64,000 nt of DNA from the NCBI GenBank assembly GCA_023053685.1, contig JALIGW010000002.1:245302177-245366176 (forward strand). Direction: 5' to 3'. The notes beneath the pieces are model-generated. The model was not told the origin of the DNA. It was given only the letters and a program-made list of their open reading frames with translations, and did no database searches. Below are positions 10,476-21,777 of this stretch, piece after piece. Source of the DNA: Diadophis punctatus similis (lineage: Eukaryota > Chordata > Lepidosauria > Squamata > Dipsadidae). Positions within the stretch are counted from its first letter, which is position 1; the number at the start of each line of letters is the position of its first letter. The translations under genes and the position numbers were made by a program.

Positions 10476-11191
10476 AATGAGTTCAGCAGCTCTGATTTCT
10501 CTCTGCTGCCTGTTACCTCTTTGCCCTCTTCTCTCTTTACTGGACTGACTATTGCCTTCATTTTGGGCACTCCCAATTCTGAAATTCAAGGAGAATGGGG
10601 GGGGAGGTGTCCCCTTCTCAGGACACGCAGACTCCCCCCTCCCGATCATCCGAACTGGCTCTGCAGGACCCTTGCTCAAAGCAGGACTTCAGCCAGGCCA
10701 CACCAGGCACTCATGCTCAAAGGTGAGAGTGGCAGCATCAGGATTTGAATCCAGGACCAGCTGGTTGCCCAAGGGGAGAACCTCCGCCTCCCATTCCTCA
10801 ACTGCATCTTCTGGAGGGAGGGTCTCTCCCACAGGCCCAGCTGAGCGTCCTTGGTGCTGAAGGGGCGTCTCTCCTGTGTGGGGTCTGGGGGGGGGAGTCT
10901 CCTGGGGGCTCCTTCGCTCTGGGCTCTTGGGGGGAAGAACGTTTCATCTCTCCAGGAGCTGCTGCTCAGACGGGAACATGTGAATTTAACCATGCAGGCA
11001 AAAAAAAAGGCTGCAGGGAGGGGTTTCCGGGGACCCCAGCCCTCCAGGCTCTCTCTCCCCCCCCCTTGGCTAAATTCTAAAAAAAGCTCCAGACCGGCCA
11101 CTGCTGGGGGCTTCCTCCCCCCCAGACTGAATCAGAAGGAGCCCCAAAACTCTAGCTTCACTTCCCAAAGGTGCATTTCCCCCCCAAAAGG

Positions 11192-11192
<1 letters not shown>
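10476..11192. other. GC-rich duplicon between remnant and tandem repeat
   Basis: Long open frames here are compositional and differ in each copy. The block matches 31400-31850, 43690-44330 and 55240-55600 and includes GAACGTTTCATCTCTCCAGG (10937-10956). No gene supported. Confidence 0.5.

Positions 11193-11263
<71 letters not shown>
11193..11263. repeat. (AC)n microsatellite
   Basis: About 35 uninterrupted AC units. A 'cysteine-valine' reading frame across it is an artefact. Confidence 0.97.
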
Positions 11264-11269
<6 letters not shown>

Positions 11270-11624
11270 CCTTGAAAATGTTTTGCTTCTCATAGAAGAA
11301 ACTGACCGGGGTGGGGGAGGGGGGAGAGAGAAGGGATGTGTATCATGTCACAAACACAGGGCACAACACAGGTAGACCAACCCATCAGGAGGAGATGTCC
11401 CTCTGCATGTAAAAGACATGTGAAGGATCAGGTGATGGAATGTATGTACACATGAGGCCCTGGGGGGGTCAGAGGAAGGCTCACATGTGGAGATAGGACC
11501 CAGGTGTGCAGATAATGGACATGAGAGCGAGGAATATGAACTCTGGGGGGAAAAACATTTTCTCTTGTCTTCATTTCTTTGCCTTAGAACAAATAATTAA
11601 GCAGCTTTGCTCCTGATTAACAGA

Positions 11625-12500
11625 TTAATAGAGTCAGAAGGGACCTTGTAGGTCATCTAGTCCAACCGCAAAGCAGGAGTCCCTACACCATTTCCGACAA
11701 ATGGCTGCCCAGTTTCCTCTTGAAAGTCTCAAGTGTTGGAGCTCTCACAACCTCCGGAAGGCAAAAGCTGTTCCATTGGTGGATTGTTCACACTGTCAGA
11801 AATTTTCTCCTTATTTCCAGGTTGAATCTCTCCTTGGTCCATTATTTCCATCCATTATTCCTTGTCTGGCTTTCTGTTGCCTTGGAAAATATCTTGACCC
11901 CCCCTCCTCTCTGTGGCAGCCCCTCAAATAGTGGAACACTGTTATCATGTCTCCCCTGGTCCTTGTCTTCCCTAGACCAGGGATAGGCAAAGTTGGCTCT
12001 TCTATGACTCGTGGACTTCAACTCCCAGAATTTCTGAGCCAATCATGCTAGCTTAGGAATTCTGGGAGTTGAAGTCCACGAGTCATAGAAGAGCCAACTT
12101 TGCCTACCCCTGCCCTAGACTATCCATGCCAAGTTCTTGTAACCGTTCTTCACATGTTTTAGTCACCAGTCCTCTGATCATCCTGGTTGCTCTTCTCTGC
12201 CCTTTTTCTAGAATCTCAACATCTTTTTTTTATAGTGTGGTGACCAAAACTGGATGCAGTACTCTAGGCGTGGTCTAACTAAGGCTTTATAGAGTGGTAT
12301 TAGTACCTCCCTAGACCTAGATTGTATCCCTCTTATTAATGCAGTTTAGGATTGCATTGGCTTTTTCGACTGCAGCTGCACACTGCTGGCTCATGTTTAG
12401 CTGGTTGTCTTCTAAGACTCCAAGATCCCTCTCACAGTCACTGCTATTGAGTCTGCTTTCACCCAGTATATATGTATATTTTTGGTTTTTCTTACCTAAG
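11625..12500. mobile_element. CR1/L3-like LINE fragment, left copy
   Basis: AAGGGACCTTGTAGGTCATC, AATGGCTGCCCAGTTTCCTC and following text is the familiar non-coding part of CR1/L3-type LINEs in amniotes. It continues through GTGGTGACCAAAACTGGATG to about 12500. The paralogue is at 14375-15060. No reverse transcriptase frame remains. The exact family is from memory, not from a search. Confidence 0.6.
11978..12112. mobile_element. hAT-type MITE, near-perfect palindrome
   Basis: Ends CAGGGATAGGCAAA and TTTGCCTACCCCTG are inverted repeats, and nearly the whole 135 bases fold into a hairpin around CAATCATGC. It is flanked by an exact 8-bp duplication, CCCTAGAC (11970-11977 and 12113-12120). The tandem-duplicate copy has the single empty site at 14719-14726, so the insertion is later than the duplication. 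Confidence 0.92.
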
Positions 12501-12504
12501 TGTA

Positions 12505-14045
12505 GGACTTAACTTTTCTCTGCATTGAATTTCTGCCCCCCAACTCTGGGGGGAGAGTGTGGGGGGAGGGGCTGCCTGAGACAAAGATTTGAACTGCTTT
12601 TATCCTTCTCTGCAGGGGGTAGGGGAGGGGGAGGATGCATAGTCCTAGGAAGGCAGAGACTAGTAACCACTAGCCAGGATACTAGAAAGAATAGCTCGCT
12701 CGTAAAAAAACCCACATAGCTGGCACATGAAACAGGGACACTTTGTAAGATACCTGTGACCTGGGGTGACATGAAGCTATTTAGCATAGCAAGCCTAAAG
12801 GTTTTAGGGGGGGTGGAAAGGACCCCCCCAACCTCCTGTCTACAACAGGGTCCTTTCATCAGCCTCAGGAAGGCTCCACACCCCTTTGCACCCTGATTCA
12901 GCACCAAACGACTGCGAGGAATTTCCATCCTTCCATCCTCCACCACTCAGTCAGAACTGGGGAAGCTTCTAGGATGAGAAGGGAAACGTTTTCATGGGGG
13001 GGAAAACAAGAAAGTCCAGATGCCTTTTGGAAAAGCATCTTAGGGACAACCATGACCTGGAGGATGGAGGCTCTCCATAGAGACCCCTGCCTCCACTTTC
13101 CCCTTTCGAAACCTCGGCAGACCCAGCCTGGACTCAAGGGGGCCTCAAAAGACCGTGAGGGGGCTTGTCCACCCCTCCAGGCCCAAAGAGAAAGGGCAAT
13201 TCAAGTTGAGAATCAAGGGGAGGGGGGCACAAAAGGAAGTCCTCACTGCCCTCCGGCCCTGGAATGAAGCAGCCCCTGAAAAGCCCCCTGAAGCTGCAAC
13301 ACACACACACACACCCCAAGACTGAAAACAGGGGGTCTATTTGGGAGGGGGACAGGAAAGAGGTCTCGAAAACATAGCGGGGATGAAGATTGCGGGAGAG
13401 AAGAAAAGTTTGGGGTATCCAGGGAAGGTGGGGGTCAAAGGGCTAGGAGAGCCCAGGAGTATGGGTGTAGGTATCCTTATTGTGACCCCCTCCCCAGATC
13501 TCCCACAAAGGAAGAGGGATAGAGAAGCATGGATATTACTTTCCTTGCAGCCCAGAGAGTTCCTGGGAGTCTCTTCCCATCTCGTATTGCCGTTTTTGGG
13601 GGGTGGCAAAGAGACCACACTGAGATCCAACGTTCCCTCCAAAGCGTTAGGATGACTACTGGACCAGTTGAGTGCCTGCCTGCCTTTTTCCACTCTGGGT
13701 AGATGGAGGAGGACCCTCAGGAAGCGCCTCCCCTTCCCCTCATTTTCCTCTCCCCTCCAGATCCCCACCAAGGGTGGATCCAAACTGGCTCTGTGGACCC
13801 TTGCTCAAAAGTAGGTCCTTGGCCAGGCCACAACAGGCTTCCATGAAAGGTGAGGTTGGCAGAATCAGGATTTGAACCCAGGACCAGCTGGTTCCCTAAG
13901 GGGAGAACCTTCGCCTCCCATTCCTCAACAGCGGCCCCGGGGTTGCTGCACCAGGAAGCAACTTCTGGAGGGAGGGTCCCTCCAATAGGCCTAGAACAGT
14001 GTCCTTGGTGCTGAAGGGGTGTCTCTCCTGCGTGGGGTGGGGGTG
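12505..14045. other. 3'-flank duplicon, no gene
   Basis: Matches 15065-16390, 44690-46040 and 55800-56540. It holds short CA runs and C/G homopolymer tracts. The open frames are not conserved between copies, so no gene is called. Confidence 0.5.
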
Positions 14046-14049
14046 GGGG

Positions 14050-16280
14050 CAAAGAAACTGACCGGGGTTGGGGAGGGGGGGGGAGAGAGGATTTATATCG
14101 TGTCACAAACACAGGGCACAACACAGGTAGACCAACCCATCAGGAGGAGATGTCCATCTGCATGTAAAAGACATGTGAAGGATCAGGTGATGGAATGTAT
14201 GTACACATGAGGCCCTGGGGGGTCAGAGGAAGGCTCACATGTGGAGATAGGACCCAGGTGTGGAGATCATGAACATGAGAGCGAGGAATATGAACTCTGG
14301 AGGGAAAAAACATTTTCTCTTGTCTTCATTTCTTTGCCTTAGAACAAATAATTAAGCAGCTTTGCTCCTGAGTAACAGAGTCGGAAGGGACCTTGTAGGT
14401 CAACTAGTCCAACCCCCCCAAAAGCAGGAGTCCCTACACCATTTCCGACAAATGGCTGCCCAGTTTCCTCTTGAAAGTCTCAAGTGTTGGAGCTCCCACA
14501 ACCTCCGAAGGCAAAAGCTATTCCATTGGTCGATTGTTCTGTCAGAAATTTTCTCCATATTTCCAGGTTGAATCTTTCATTGGTCCATTATTTCCATCCA
14601 TTATTCCTTGTCTGGCCTTCAGGTGCTTTGGAAAATAGCCTGACCCCCCCCCCTCCTCTCTGTGGCAGCCCCTCAAATACTGGAACACTGCTATCATGTC
14701 TCCCCTGGTCCTTCTCTTCCCTAGACTATCCATGCCCAGTTCCTGTAACCGCTCTTATAGGTTTTTAAGTCTCCAGTCCTCTGATTATCCTGGTTGTTCT
14801 CCTCTGCACTTTCTCTAGAGTCTCAACATCTTTTTTATAGTGTGGTGACCAAAACTGGATGCAATACTCTAGGTGTGGTCTAACTAAGGCTTTATAGAGT
14901 GGTATTAGTACCTCCCTAGACCTAGATTGTATCCCTCTATTGATGCAGCTTAGGATTGCATTGGCTGTTTTGGCTGCCGCTGCACACTGCTGGCATTGAG
15001 TCTGGTTTCACCCAGTTTATATGTATATTTTTGGTTTTTCTTACCTAAGTGTAGGACTTAACTTTTCTCTACATTGAATTTCTCCCTCTGCCTCTCTCTC
15101 TTGGGGAGAGTGGGGGGAGGGGCTGCCTGAGACAAAGATTTGAACTGCTTTTATCCTTCTCTGCAGGGGGGAGGGGAGGGGGAGTGGGGGGGATCCATAG
15201 TCCTAGGGAGGCAGAGACTAGCAACTTACCAGTTAGGAAACCACTAGCCAGGATATTAGAAAGAAGAATAGCTCGCTCATAACAAAAACCACATAGCTGG
15301 CACATGAAACTGGGACACTTTCTAAGATACCTGTGACCTGGGGAGACATGAAGCTATTTAGCATAGCAAGCCTAAAGGTTTTAGGGGGGGTGGAAAGGAC
15401 CCCCCAACCTCCGGCTCTGCAACAGGGTCCTTTCAGCAGCCTCAGGAAGGCTCCACACCCCTTTGCACCCTGATTCAGCACCAAATGACTGTGAGGAATA
15501 TCCATCCTTCCATCCTCCACCGCTCAGTCAGAACTGGGGAAGCTTCTGGGATGAGAAGGGAAACGTTTTCAAGCAAAAAAACCCAAGAAAGTCCAGATCC
15601 CCTTTTGGAACAGCATCTTAGGGACAACCATGACTTGGAGGATGGAGGCTCTCCATAGAGACCCCTGCCTCCACTTTCCCCTTTCAAAACCTCGGCAGAG
15701 CCAGCCTGGACTCAAGGGGGCATCAAAGGACTTTAAGAGGGCATCTAGTCCACCCCTCCAGGCACACAGAGAAAGTGAGATTCAAGTGGAGAATCATGGG
15801 GAGGGGGGCACAAAAGGAAGACCACACTGACCTCCAGTCCTGGCATGAACCAGCCCCCTGAAGCTGCAACACACACACACACCAAGACTGAAAATAGGGG
15901 GTCTATTTGGGAGGGGGACAGGAAAGAGGCCTCGAAAACCATTCAAATAAAGCTAGTGGGGATATGGGGGAGAGATTGGGGGAGAGAAGAAAAGTTTGGG
16001 GTATCCAGGGAAGGTGGGGGTCGAAGGGCTAGGAGAGCCCAGGAGTATGGGTGTAGGTATCCTTATTGTGACCCCCTCCCCAGATCCCCCCCTAAAGGAA
16101 GAGAGATAGAGAAGCATGGATATTACTTTCCTTGCACCCCAGAGAGTTCCTGGGGGTCTCTTCCCATCTCTCGTATTTCCTGCCGTTTTTTGGGGGTGGC
16201 AAAGAGACCACACTGAGATCCAACGTTCCCTCCAGAGTGTTATGATGACTGCTGGACCAGTTGAGTGCCTGCCTGCCTTT
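14050..16280. repeat. Tandem duplication, right copy
   Basis: Paralogue of 11290-13700 at a spacing of about 2.75 kb. It lacks the MITE and has a shorter CR1 segment near 14990. Confidence 0.8.
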
Positions 16281-16510
16281 TTCCACTCTGGGTAGATGGA
16301 GGAGGAACCTCAGGAAGCACCTCCCCTTCCCCTCATTTTCCTCCACCCTCCACCAAGGGTGGATCCTGCTGGGACATTTCCCCATCTCTCCTCTAGGGGG
16401 CATCTTCCAGCAGCCTCTTGCGACAGGTTTCCCGCCCCTCCTCTGAGAACCGTGGCTCCCTCCTCTAGTAGCTGCTGGGAACCATGAGCCCTCGACTCCC
16501 TGAGGGCCTT

Positions 16511-16552
16511 CCTCCTCCTCCTCCTCCTCCTCCTCCTCCTCCTCCTCCTCCC
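16511..16552. repeat. (TCC)n microsatellite in ZNF 3' flank
   Basis: About a dozen CTC/TCC units. At the paralogous sites there are three at 2986-3000, none to few at 32565 and 46595, and about nine at 56668-56695. A poly-Glu frame on the minus strand is an artefact. Confidence 0.9.
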
Positions 16553-16708
16553 CGCAGCCCATTTCCTGATCCAGGGGAGGTCCGAATGCCACTTCCTCAA
16601 CCCACTTTGGTTGCACAGTATGGCACAATCTGAACTGCCATCTTGTCTGTTTTGAGCCACCCAGTCCATCTCCTGAAAAAGGCCCTTTTGATTATTTTGA
16701 AGAATACT

Positions 16709-16714
16709 TTTATT
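16709..16714 (-). terminator. Polyadenylation signal of ZNF unit B
   Basis: AATAAA on the minus strand in the conserved 3' end context, about 800 bases after the unit B stop. Confidence 0.65.
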
Positions 16715-17338
16715 AAGGATTATATTCACAGAATGAAAGTTAATACAAATATTTATGTGTAACTATATGAAAAAGACAATGAAAAAAGGAGAAAAAATCA
16801 TTTCAAAAATATAATAGGAAAAAGAAAACTTTCCCTCTTCATCCTCAGCCAGCAGATTCAACAACAAAACTTTTATCACAAAATAAACCACCAGATTCAT
16901 TCCACCCTTCGCCCCATTTTCTCCTCTCTAAATTTTCAGTTCTGCTCATTGATCAACACAGTCTAGTAAAAATTAAGGGAAATACCTGGTTCCTTGACTT
17001 ACGACTGAAGGAACTTATGACCAGAAATCCATTCAAATTTGTGGTCATAAGTCAAGGACTTCCTGTACTCTACAAAACATTATATCAACTCCCCACATAC
17101 TTATAACTCTTTTGTGTAATCACTCTGGTAAGTTTATAATGCGGCTTTGAGAGCAAAATATTCTCACACTCCCAACATTTACACCCTTTTGCCTCATTGT
17201 GTACTCTCTGAGGTTCCTTTGCTTCAGTAGGAAAAACATTTTACTCACATAAAATAATTGTAGGATTTCCCTTCTGTCACTGTGTGAAGTTCCTGGTAAA
17301 CATTAAGATGTGGTGAAAAAAAGGGCTCCCAACTTTGT
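16715..17338 (-). other. 3'UTR of unit B
   Basis: Same remnant-finger text as 3172-3792. Near 16990-17060 a small inverted motif (TTGACTTACGACTGAAGG and GTCATAAGTCAAGGACTTCC) is found in every unit. Confidence 0.55.
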
Positions 17339-17515
17339 TCACAGCTGAAGAGATTTATCTCTGCTATGGACTTTCTGGTGCTTTTTTAGGTTTGATTTAC
17401 TATGAAAAGGTTTCTCACACTCTGTGCACTTGTGAGGCCACTCTTCTGCGTGATTTCTGGTGTGCCTACGAAGTGTTGAAGGATGGGCAAAACATTTTCC
17501 ACACTCCAGACATTT

Positions 17516-18757
17516 CTACGGTTTTTCTTCAGTGTGGATTCGCAGATGCTTCAAAAGATGATCTTTCCGTGAAAAACATTTATCACACTCTGAGCATTTG
17601 TGAAGTTTCTCTCCTGTATGGATTCGGCTGTGACGTCTAAGGTGAGATGAATGAGCAAATGTTCTCCCACAGTCCAAACATTTGTAATTTTTTTCCCCTG
17701 TGTGAATTTTCTCATGACTTCTAAGGGCTGATTCCCTACTATAAAATCTTCCACATTTTATGCATTGATATGGCTTCTCCCCTGTGTGGCTTTTACGATG
17801 GCTCCAAAGTCCATCCTTATAAGCAAAAGATTTTCCACATTCTACGCATCTGTATGGCTTCTCTCCCGTGTGGATCCTCTGATGCCTTCCAAGGTGGTTT
17901 TTTTGGGGAAAGCACATCCCACACTCCCCACATTGGAATGGCTTCTCCCCTGTGTGGATTCTTTGATGAATCTGAAGCTCTTGTCGTGTAAGAAAACCTT
18001 TCCCGCACTTCTCACATTCATAGGATTTTTCTCCTTTGTGCCTCTTCTGGTGTTTACAAAGATCAGAAGAATTTACAAATCGCTTCTCACATTCTGGGCA
18101 TTCATAGGGTCTCTCTACAGCGTGAATTCTCTGATGTTGCACCAGGGTTGATTTCTGGGAAAAACATTTCCCACATTCGAGGCACTTTTCGTTTTTCTCC
18201 CCTGTGTGTGTTTTCCAATGATTCTGAAGAGATGAACTCAGGGTGAAACTTTTTCCACACTCAAAGCATTTGTAAGACTTTATTCCTGCATGAATCTTCT
18301 CATGGATCCAAAGACCTGAGTTATGAGAAAAGCTCTTCCCACATTCCCAACACTTGTAAGGTTTCTCTCCTGTGTGAATTCTCTCGTGGCTTCTGAGAGT
18401 GGCTTTTTCACGGAAAAATTTCCCACATTCTACACACTGATAAGGTTTCTCTCCAGTGTGGATTTTCTGATGTGTAAGAAGGTGTGACTTTTGACCAAAG
18501 CATAGGTCACATTCCTCACATTTATAGGGTTTTAGTGTTGGGGGGCTTCTGAGGTCTTTGGAGTTTTTCCCAGAGAAAGATTTCTCACCCTCCAAACCTT
18601 GACTGGATCCACTTCCCACATGGACCTTCCTGTGGGTCAAAAGGAGGGACCTGCAAGCAAAGGATTTCCAACACTCTGAGCATTCATGGGTTCTTCCGTG
18701 GTTTTTCGGAGGGTTGCTTGTGTCTGACGGGGGATCCAAGAGTTTCCCACCCTCCAT
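17516..18757 (-). CDS. C2H2 zinc-finger protein, unit B (413 aa)
   Basis: Best-preserved gene model: promoter and first exon (donor at 23225), KRAB-like exon (21515-21746), this terminal exon starting about 18847 after a CTAACAG acceptor, and AATAAA at 16709. Translation begins at [12 protein letters not shown] (18757, AGCATGG) with a stop in frame upstream, so the product should lack KRAB. Thirteen C2H2 fingers, all ligands present: an isolated first finger (residues about 24-46), a spacer of about 30 residues, then 12 linked fingers. The final linker is HTEEKP followed by TAG (17516-17518), the same Tyr-to-stop codon as in unit A; 58 open codons with two more fingers follow to a TGA at 17339. 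Probable nuclear DNA-binding regulator; target unknown. Confidence 0.87.
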   Translation of the reverse strand: MEGGKLLDPPSDTSNPPKNHGRTHECSECWKSFACRSLLLTHRKVHVGSGSSQGLEGEKSFSGKNSKDLRSPPTLKPYKCEECDLCFGQKSHLLTHQKIHTGEKPYQCVECGKFFREKATLRSHERIHTGEKPYKCWECGKSFSHNSGLWIHEKIHAGIKSYKCFECGKSFTLSSSLQNHWKTHTGEKNEKCLECGKCFSQKSTLVQHQRIHAVERPYECPECEKRFVNSSDLCKHQKRHKGEKSYECEKCGKGFLTRQELQIHQRIHTGEKPFQCGECGMCFPQKNHLGRHQRIHTGEKPYRCVECGKSFAYKDGLWSHRKSHTGEKPYQCIKCGRFYSRESALRSHEKIHTGEKNYKCLDCGRTFAHSSHLRRHSRIHTGEKLHKCSECDKCFSRKDHLLKHLRIHTEEKP

Positions 18758-18879
18758 GCTTTCTGGCGGTTGCTGCCTTATGTTGATTTTTTATTATCCG
18801 TTGATAGTTGGCTTGCAGGTAAATCTTTGGTTACAATCTTTTATCCTCTGTTAGAAGGAGAAAGAAGTGAAGAATTATA

Positions 18880-19080
18880 TTTCCTTTTGAGACATGGAGA
18901 GAATCATAAAATCTTAGCCTTGGCAGGGACCTTGAGGGTCTTCCAGTCTGACCCTCCGCCCAGGGTAGGATGCTCAGTACACCTGAGGCACATTGAGGGA
19001 GTTCCTAAATTTGTAACAGAGATGTCCTCAACATATGACCACGCTTGGGACGGGAACCTCGGTCGTTCAGTGAAGCAGTG
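18880..19080. other. Intron segment with CR1-like fragment
   Basis: ATCTTAGCCTTGGCAGGGAC and the following bases resemble a CR1-type 'grey zone' repeat. The same text lies upstream of the ZNF exon in units D (37150) and F (58935). Confidence 0.45.
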
Positions 19081-19456
19081 TGTCAACTCTGAAACGGATC
19101 GAGCCATCTTCCGTTTCTCTAGTTGCCACACAGCTTGGGGAGGGGGAAGAAGAATGGAATGCGATCTAGGCAAAACAACCTGCTATCTCGTGGGAACCAA
19201 GGTCATTCCCAACAGGTGCCGGCAGGAGAATGGAACTTGTTGCCAGGAGATGCAAGAACACCTAATTGGGCAATGTGACCTGTGACCCTAGGGGAGGGGG
19301 GATCTCTAACGTTTAATTACGCTGAAAGCGTGGGAAACAGCTGGAGGTGGTTTTAAGTTCATCCGTGCCAAAATGATGTACTCAATAAAGCAGTTCTTTG
19401 AGGAAGTCTAAAATCTCAGAGTGCTGAAATCATTTGGGATTATTAGTTGGAACCAG
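19081..19456 (+). mobile_element. Solo LTR of a Gypsy family, unit B
   Basis: Starts TGTCAACTCTGAA, has CAATAAAGCAGTTCTTTGAG near 19384 as poly(A) signal, and ends at TTAGTTGGAACCAGG. Copies at 37323-37717 and 59111-59489 keep the 5-bp CAGTG duplication; here the right end and its duplication are lost in a small deletion. Motif order matches the Gypsy LTR at 24696-25095. Confidence 0.8.
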
Positions 19457-19758
19457 GTTAGAGGAGGGATCACGGGATCATTTCACTCCACAACCGCCAT
19501 CCCACACTCCTGGTTGCAATCATTAAGTGATCTTGGAAGTCCTTATGTGTGTGTGTGGTGCAGGCAATGGTCATGGGGCATCTCAGGAGGGGAGAAGACA
19601 GGCAGAGGCCATCCATAAATTGGGGAGCCACCCACTAAAGTGGAATGCAAATCTGCTGCCACCCCGGAAGCCTGCGCTGTTCCTGTGCAAAGCAGCCCTG
19701 ACTGACAGCAATGCTGGGCTGGGCCTGGGCCTTGAGTGGAGGCCTTTAGCACTCTCAG

Positions 19759-20496
19759 TAAGGTAATAGCACTTTAGCAATAGCACTTTACTTATATACC
19801 GCTTCATAGTGCTTTCCAGCCCTCTCTAAGCGGTTTACAGAGTTCAGCATATTGCCCCCAACAATCTGGGTCCTCATTTTACCCACCTCGGAAGGATGGA
19901 AGGCTGAGTCAACCTTGAGCCTAGTGAGATTCGAACAGCTGGACTGCTGAACTAGCAATCAGCTGAAGGTCGCAATGCTGCTTTTAACCACTGCGCTATC
20001 TCAGCTCCAGCTCCAGGTGACCAGATTTTGATATTTGTAAAGCAGGACACCATTGACGGGGGGGGGGGGGGTTTCTAGGGGAGCAAGACGGGAGGGGTCC
20101 GTCTCTCTTATCCCGCAGCCCATCCATGTGAATAAAGGTGGAGACACAAATCCAGGATTGCTTTGCTGCAGCTTTGTGCACCCCCCCCAAACACCCCCCC
20201 CTTCATCGCAGCCCTTACCGCCGCTCTCGCTCCCTGCCTGGCTGCAGACTCCGCCTGCCTTCCCGAAGCAGCGCTGCCTCAGTCCACTTTTGTTTTGTGG
20301 CGGGAGAAGGAAGAAAGTGGGCAGCGAGAGCGGCAGCCTCTTCCAAGCGCAGGACTAGCCCTATACCCGCCCGGGGGGCTGCCGCCCACCCGGCTTCCGT
20401 GCCGCACTTGCTTGGCGGGACTTTTTTGAAACGCCGCGGGACAAATTATTAAAAAGCGGGACTGTCCCGCCAAAAGCAGGACGTCTGGTCACCTTA
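19759..20496. mobile_element. hAT-type non-autonomous element (TAAGGTGACC ends), unit B
   Basis: Inverted ends TAAGGTGACCAGA and TCTGGTCACCTTA; flanking 8-bp duplication ACTCTCAG (19751-19758 and 20497-20504). A SINE has landed six bases inside the left end. The GC-rich interior codes no transposase that I can see. The unit D paralogue has the empty site near 37974-37982. Confidence 0.88.
19765..20014 (-). mobile_element. tRNA-derived squamate SINE nested in hAT
   Basis: Read on the minus strand it starts with a tRNA-like A box (GCGCAGTGGTTAAAAGC) and has a B-box-like GTTCGAATCTC, then TCAAGGTTGACTCAGCC and AACCGCTTAGAGAGGGC, ending in a repeated AGTGCTATTGCTA. Two relatives are at 38715-38963 and 44859-45103. 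Absent from the unit F copy (59801), so it is younger than the B/F split. Confidence 0.85.
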
Positions 20497-20553
20497 ACTC
20501 TCAGCCATCTGCCACTGTCCCCAGGCCTGGCCTTCACCCCAGTGTCACCGCTT

Positions 20554-21188
20554 GAGTGGTGGGTTCCTACCAGTGCGGTCCACTCTAAAGCACCGGTAGC
20601 AGCCCGCTGGTGATGTCACAGTACTGGTGCGGTCGGTTGCCGGTGCCTGGGTGCTGCCATGAAAAAAATTTTTTTTATTTTTTTTTTAATTTTCTTCTGC
20701 ACATGCCCAGAAGCCGAGCTTCCGAAACTATGCATGCACTGCCTTCCTACCCCACAGTGAGTCCAAGCAGGGGAGGATGGCTGAGGGAGCACGTGAGACG
20801 CTGAAAAAACAGGCAGCAGGAGCTATCTCCATTCCCCTCCCTTCAGCAGTCCGAGAAGCCACGAATGTGCGATGATGATCCCAGGCATTTTCGCACATTC
20901 GAGGCTTCTCGAGCTGTTGAGGGGAGGGGGAACGGGTGGCAGGAGCCTAGGATCATCGAATGGGGAGAAGCATTCAGGCCGGACGGAGCCTCCGAGAAGA
21001 ACCGCTGCCACGGTCTTGCTGCTCCCGCTGCGGGGGGCTGTGTTGCGGGTGGGCAATGCCCCCCGCTTCTCCAGCCGCTGCCAAGCTCCTGAGGCCCACG
21101 CCCACCCGGTCACATGGCTGGCAAGCCACACCCACAAAATAAGCCACGCCCACAGAGTGGTAGTAAAAAAATTAGGAACCTGCTTCTG
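20554..21188. mobile_element. hAT-type non-autonomous element (GTGGTGGGTTCCTA ends), unit B
   Basis: Left end GAGTGGTGGGTTCCTA and right end TAGGAACCTGCTTCTG are imperfect inverted repeats; the 8-bp duplication CACCGCTT flanks it (20546-20553 and 21189-21196). A short palindrome lies near 20850-20920. Unit D has the empty site at about 38024-38031. Unit F carries the same insertion at 60354-60978. Confidence 0.85.
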
Positions 21189-21563
21189 CACCGCTTCCAC
21201 TGAGAAATGCAGCCTTAATCCCTACATCGGAGGCCTTTACAACCTAGCACCATCTTCCAAGCCGCATGTTCCATACAGTTCCATACATATATCTCTTAGG
21301 TTCTCCAGGACCCCTTAAGTCGAATGCGGTCTGTGCCTGGGAATCACAAGGCCTCTCCTGCTCACTTCAGACAACCCCACATTCCTTACCTGGGGCTTTG
21401 TCTGCTTAATGACACGTGAAATCGCTTAACCACAATCAGGAGTATAGCGTTGCAGTCATTGAGCCAAGCTCCCACATGACATTTTACTTGATGACCACAG
21501 ATTTGTTTACTCACCTTTAAAGTTACAATGAAGAGGTCTCTGGCTCAAGGCCAGGTATGACCC

Positions 21564-21746
21564 TCACTGCTGACCGATTTGGTTCCTCCTTAATCGATTG
21601 GCTCTTTGTGCAGGAAGCTGCTTCTCCATCCAGGCCACAATTTCCAAATTCTCTGGAAAGGAGTCCTGGCCAAAGGTTGGTGGATCCCAATCCAGGAACG
21701 TCTCTTTCTCCTCTGTGAAGTTCACAACCACATCCTCACTGGTCTC
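21564..21746 (-). CDS. KRAB-A-like exon, unit B
   Basis: Exon bounds on the minus strand are 21746 (after TTTGCAG) and 21515 (before GTGAGT). It reads ETSEDVVVNFTEEKETFLD and so resembles the start of a KRAB A box, with the usual core missing and a PENLEIVAWM end. Ten residues longer than copy 1 before its stop (TGA at 21564-21566), still 49 bases short of the donor. It sits between the unit B promoter and ZNF exon as a KRAB exon should, yet cannot be read through into the fingers. Either a separate short peptide, an untranslated leader exon, or decay; I favour untranslated leader. Confidence 0.62.
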   Translation of the reverse strand, partial: ETSEDVVVNFTEEKETFLDWDPPTFGQDSFPENLEIVAWMEKQLPAQRANRLRRNQIGQQ

Positions 21747-21777
21747 CTGCAAAGAGAAATGAAAAAGGCTCAAATCT

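Larger units (their letters stand above)
11290..13700. repeat. Tandem duplication, left copy
   Basis: The block starting AACTGACCGGGG and running past the CAACGTTCCCTCCA landmark recurs 2.75 kb to the right (14050-16280) in the same order and orientation. The left copy has an extra MITE (11978-12112) and a longer CR1 part; small indels separate the copies. Confidence 0.8.

Noticed and set aside
11070..11260. Cys-Val repeat frame
   Set aside because: Pure (AC)n microsatellite.
16092..16730. Long frames with runs of Glu or Arg on the minus strand (also near 56480-56870)
   Set aside because: They come from the (TCC)n microsatellite; frames and flanking residues are not conserved among paralogues.
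18770..19285. 171-residue plus-strand frame (also 58800-59315)
   Set aside because: It spans intron, a CR1-like fragment and a solo LTR. It survives in both copies only because B and F are recent duplicates, and it is broken in unit D.
20053..20360. Pro/Leu-rich frames near 20.1-20.4 and 59.9-60.4 kb
   Set aside because: They lie inside hAT elements and differ between the two copies through indels.
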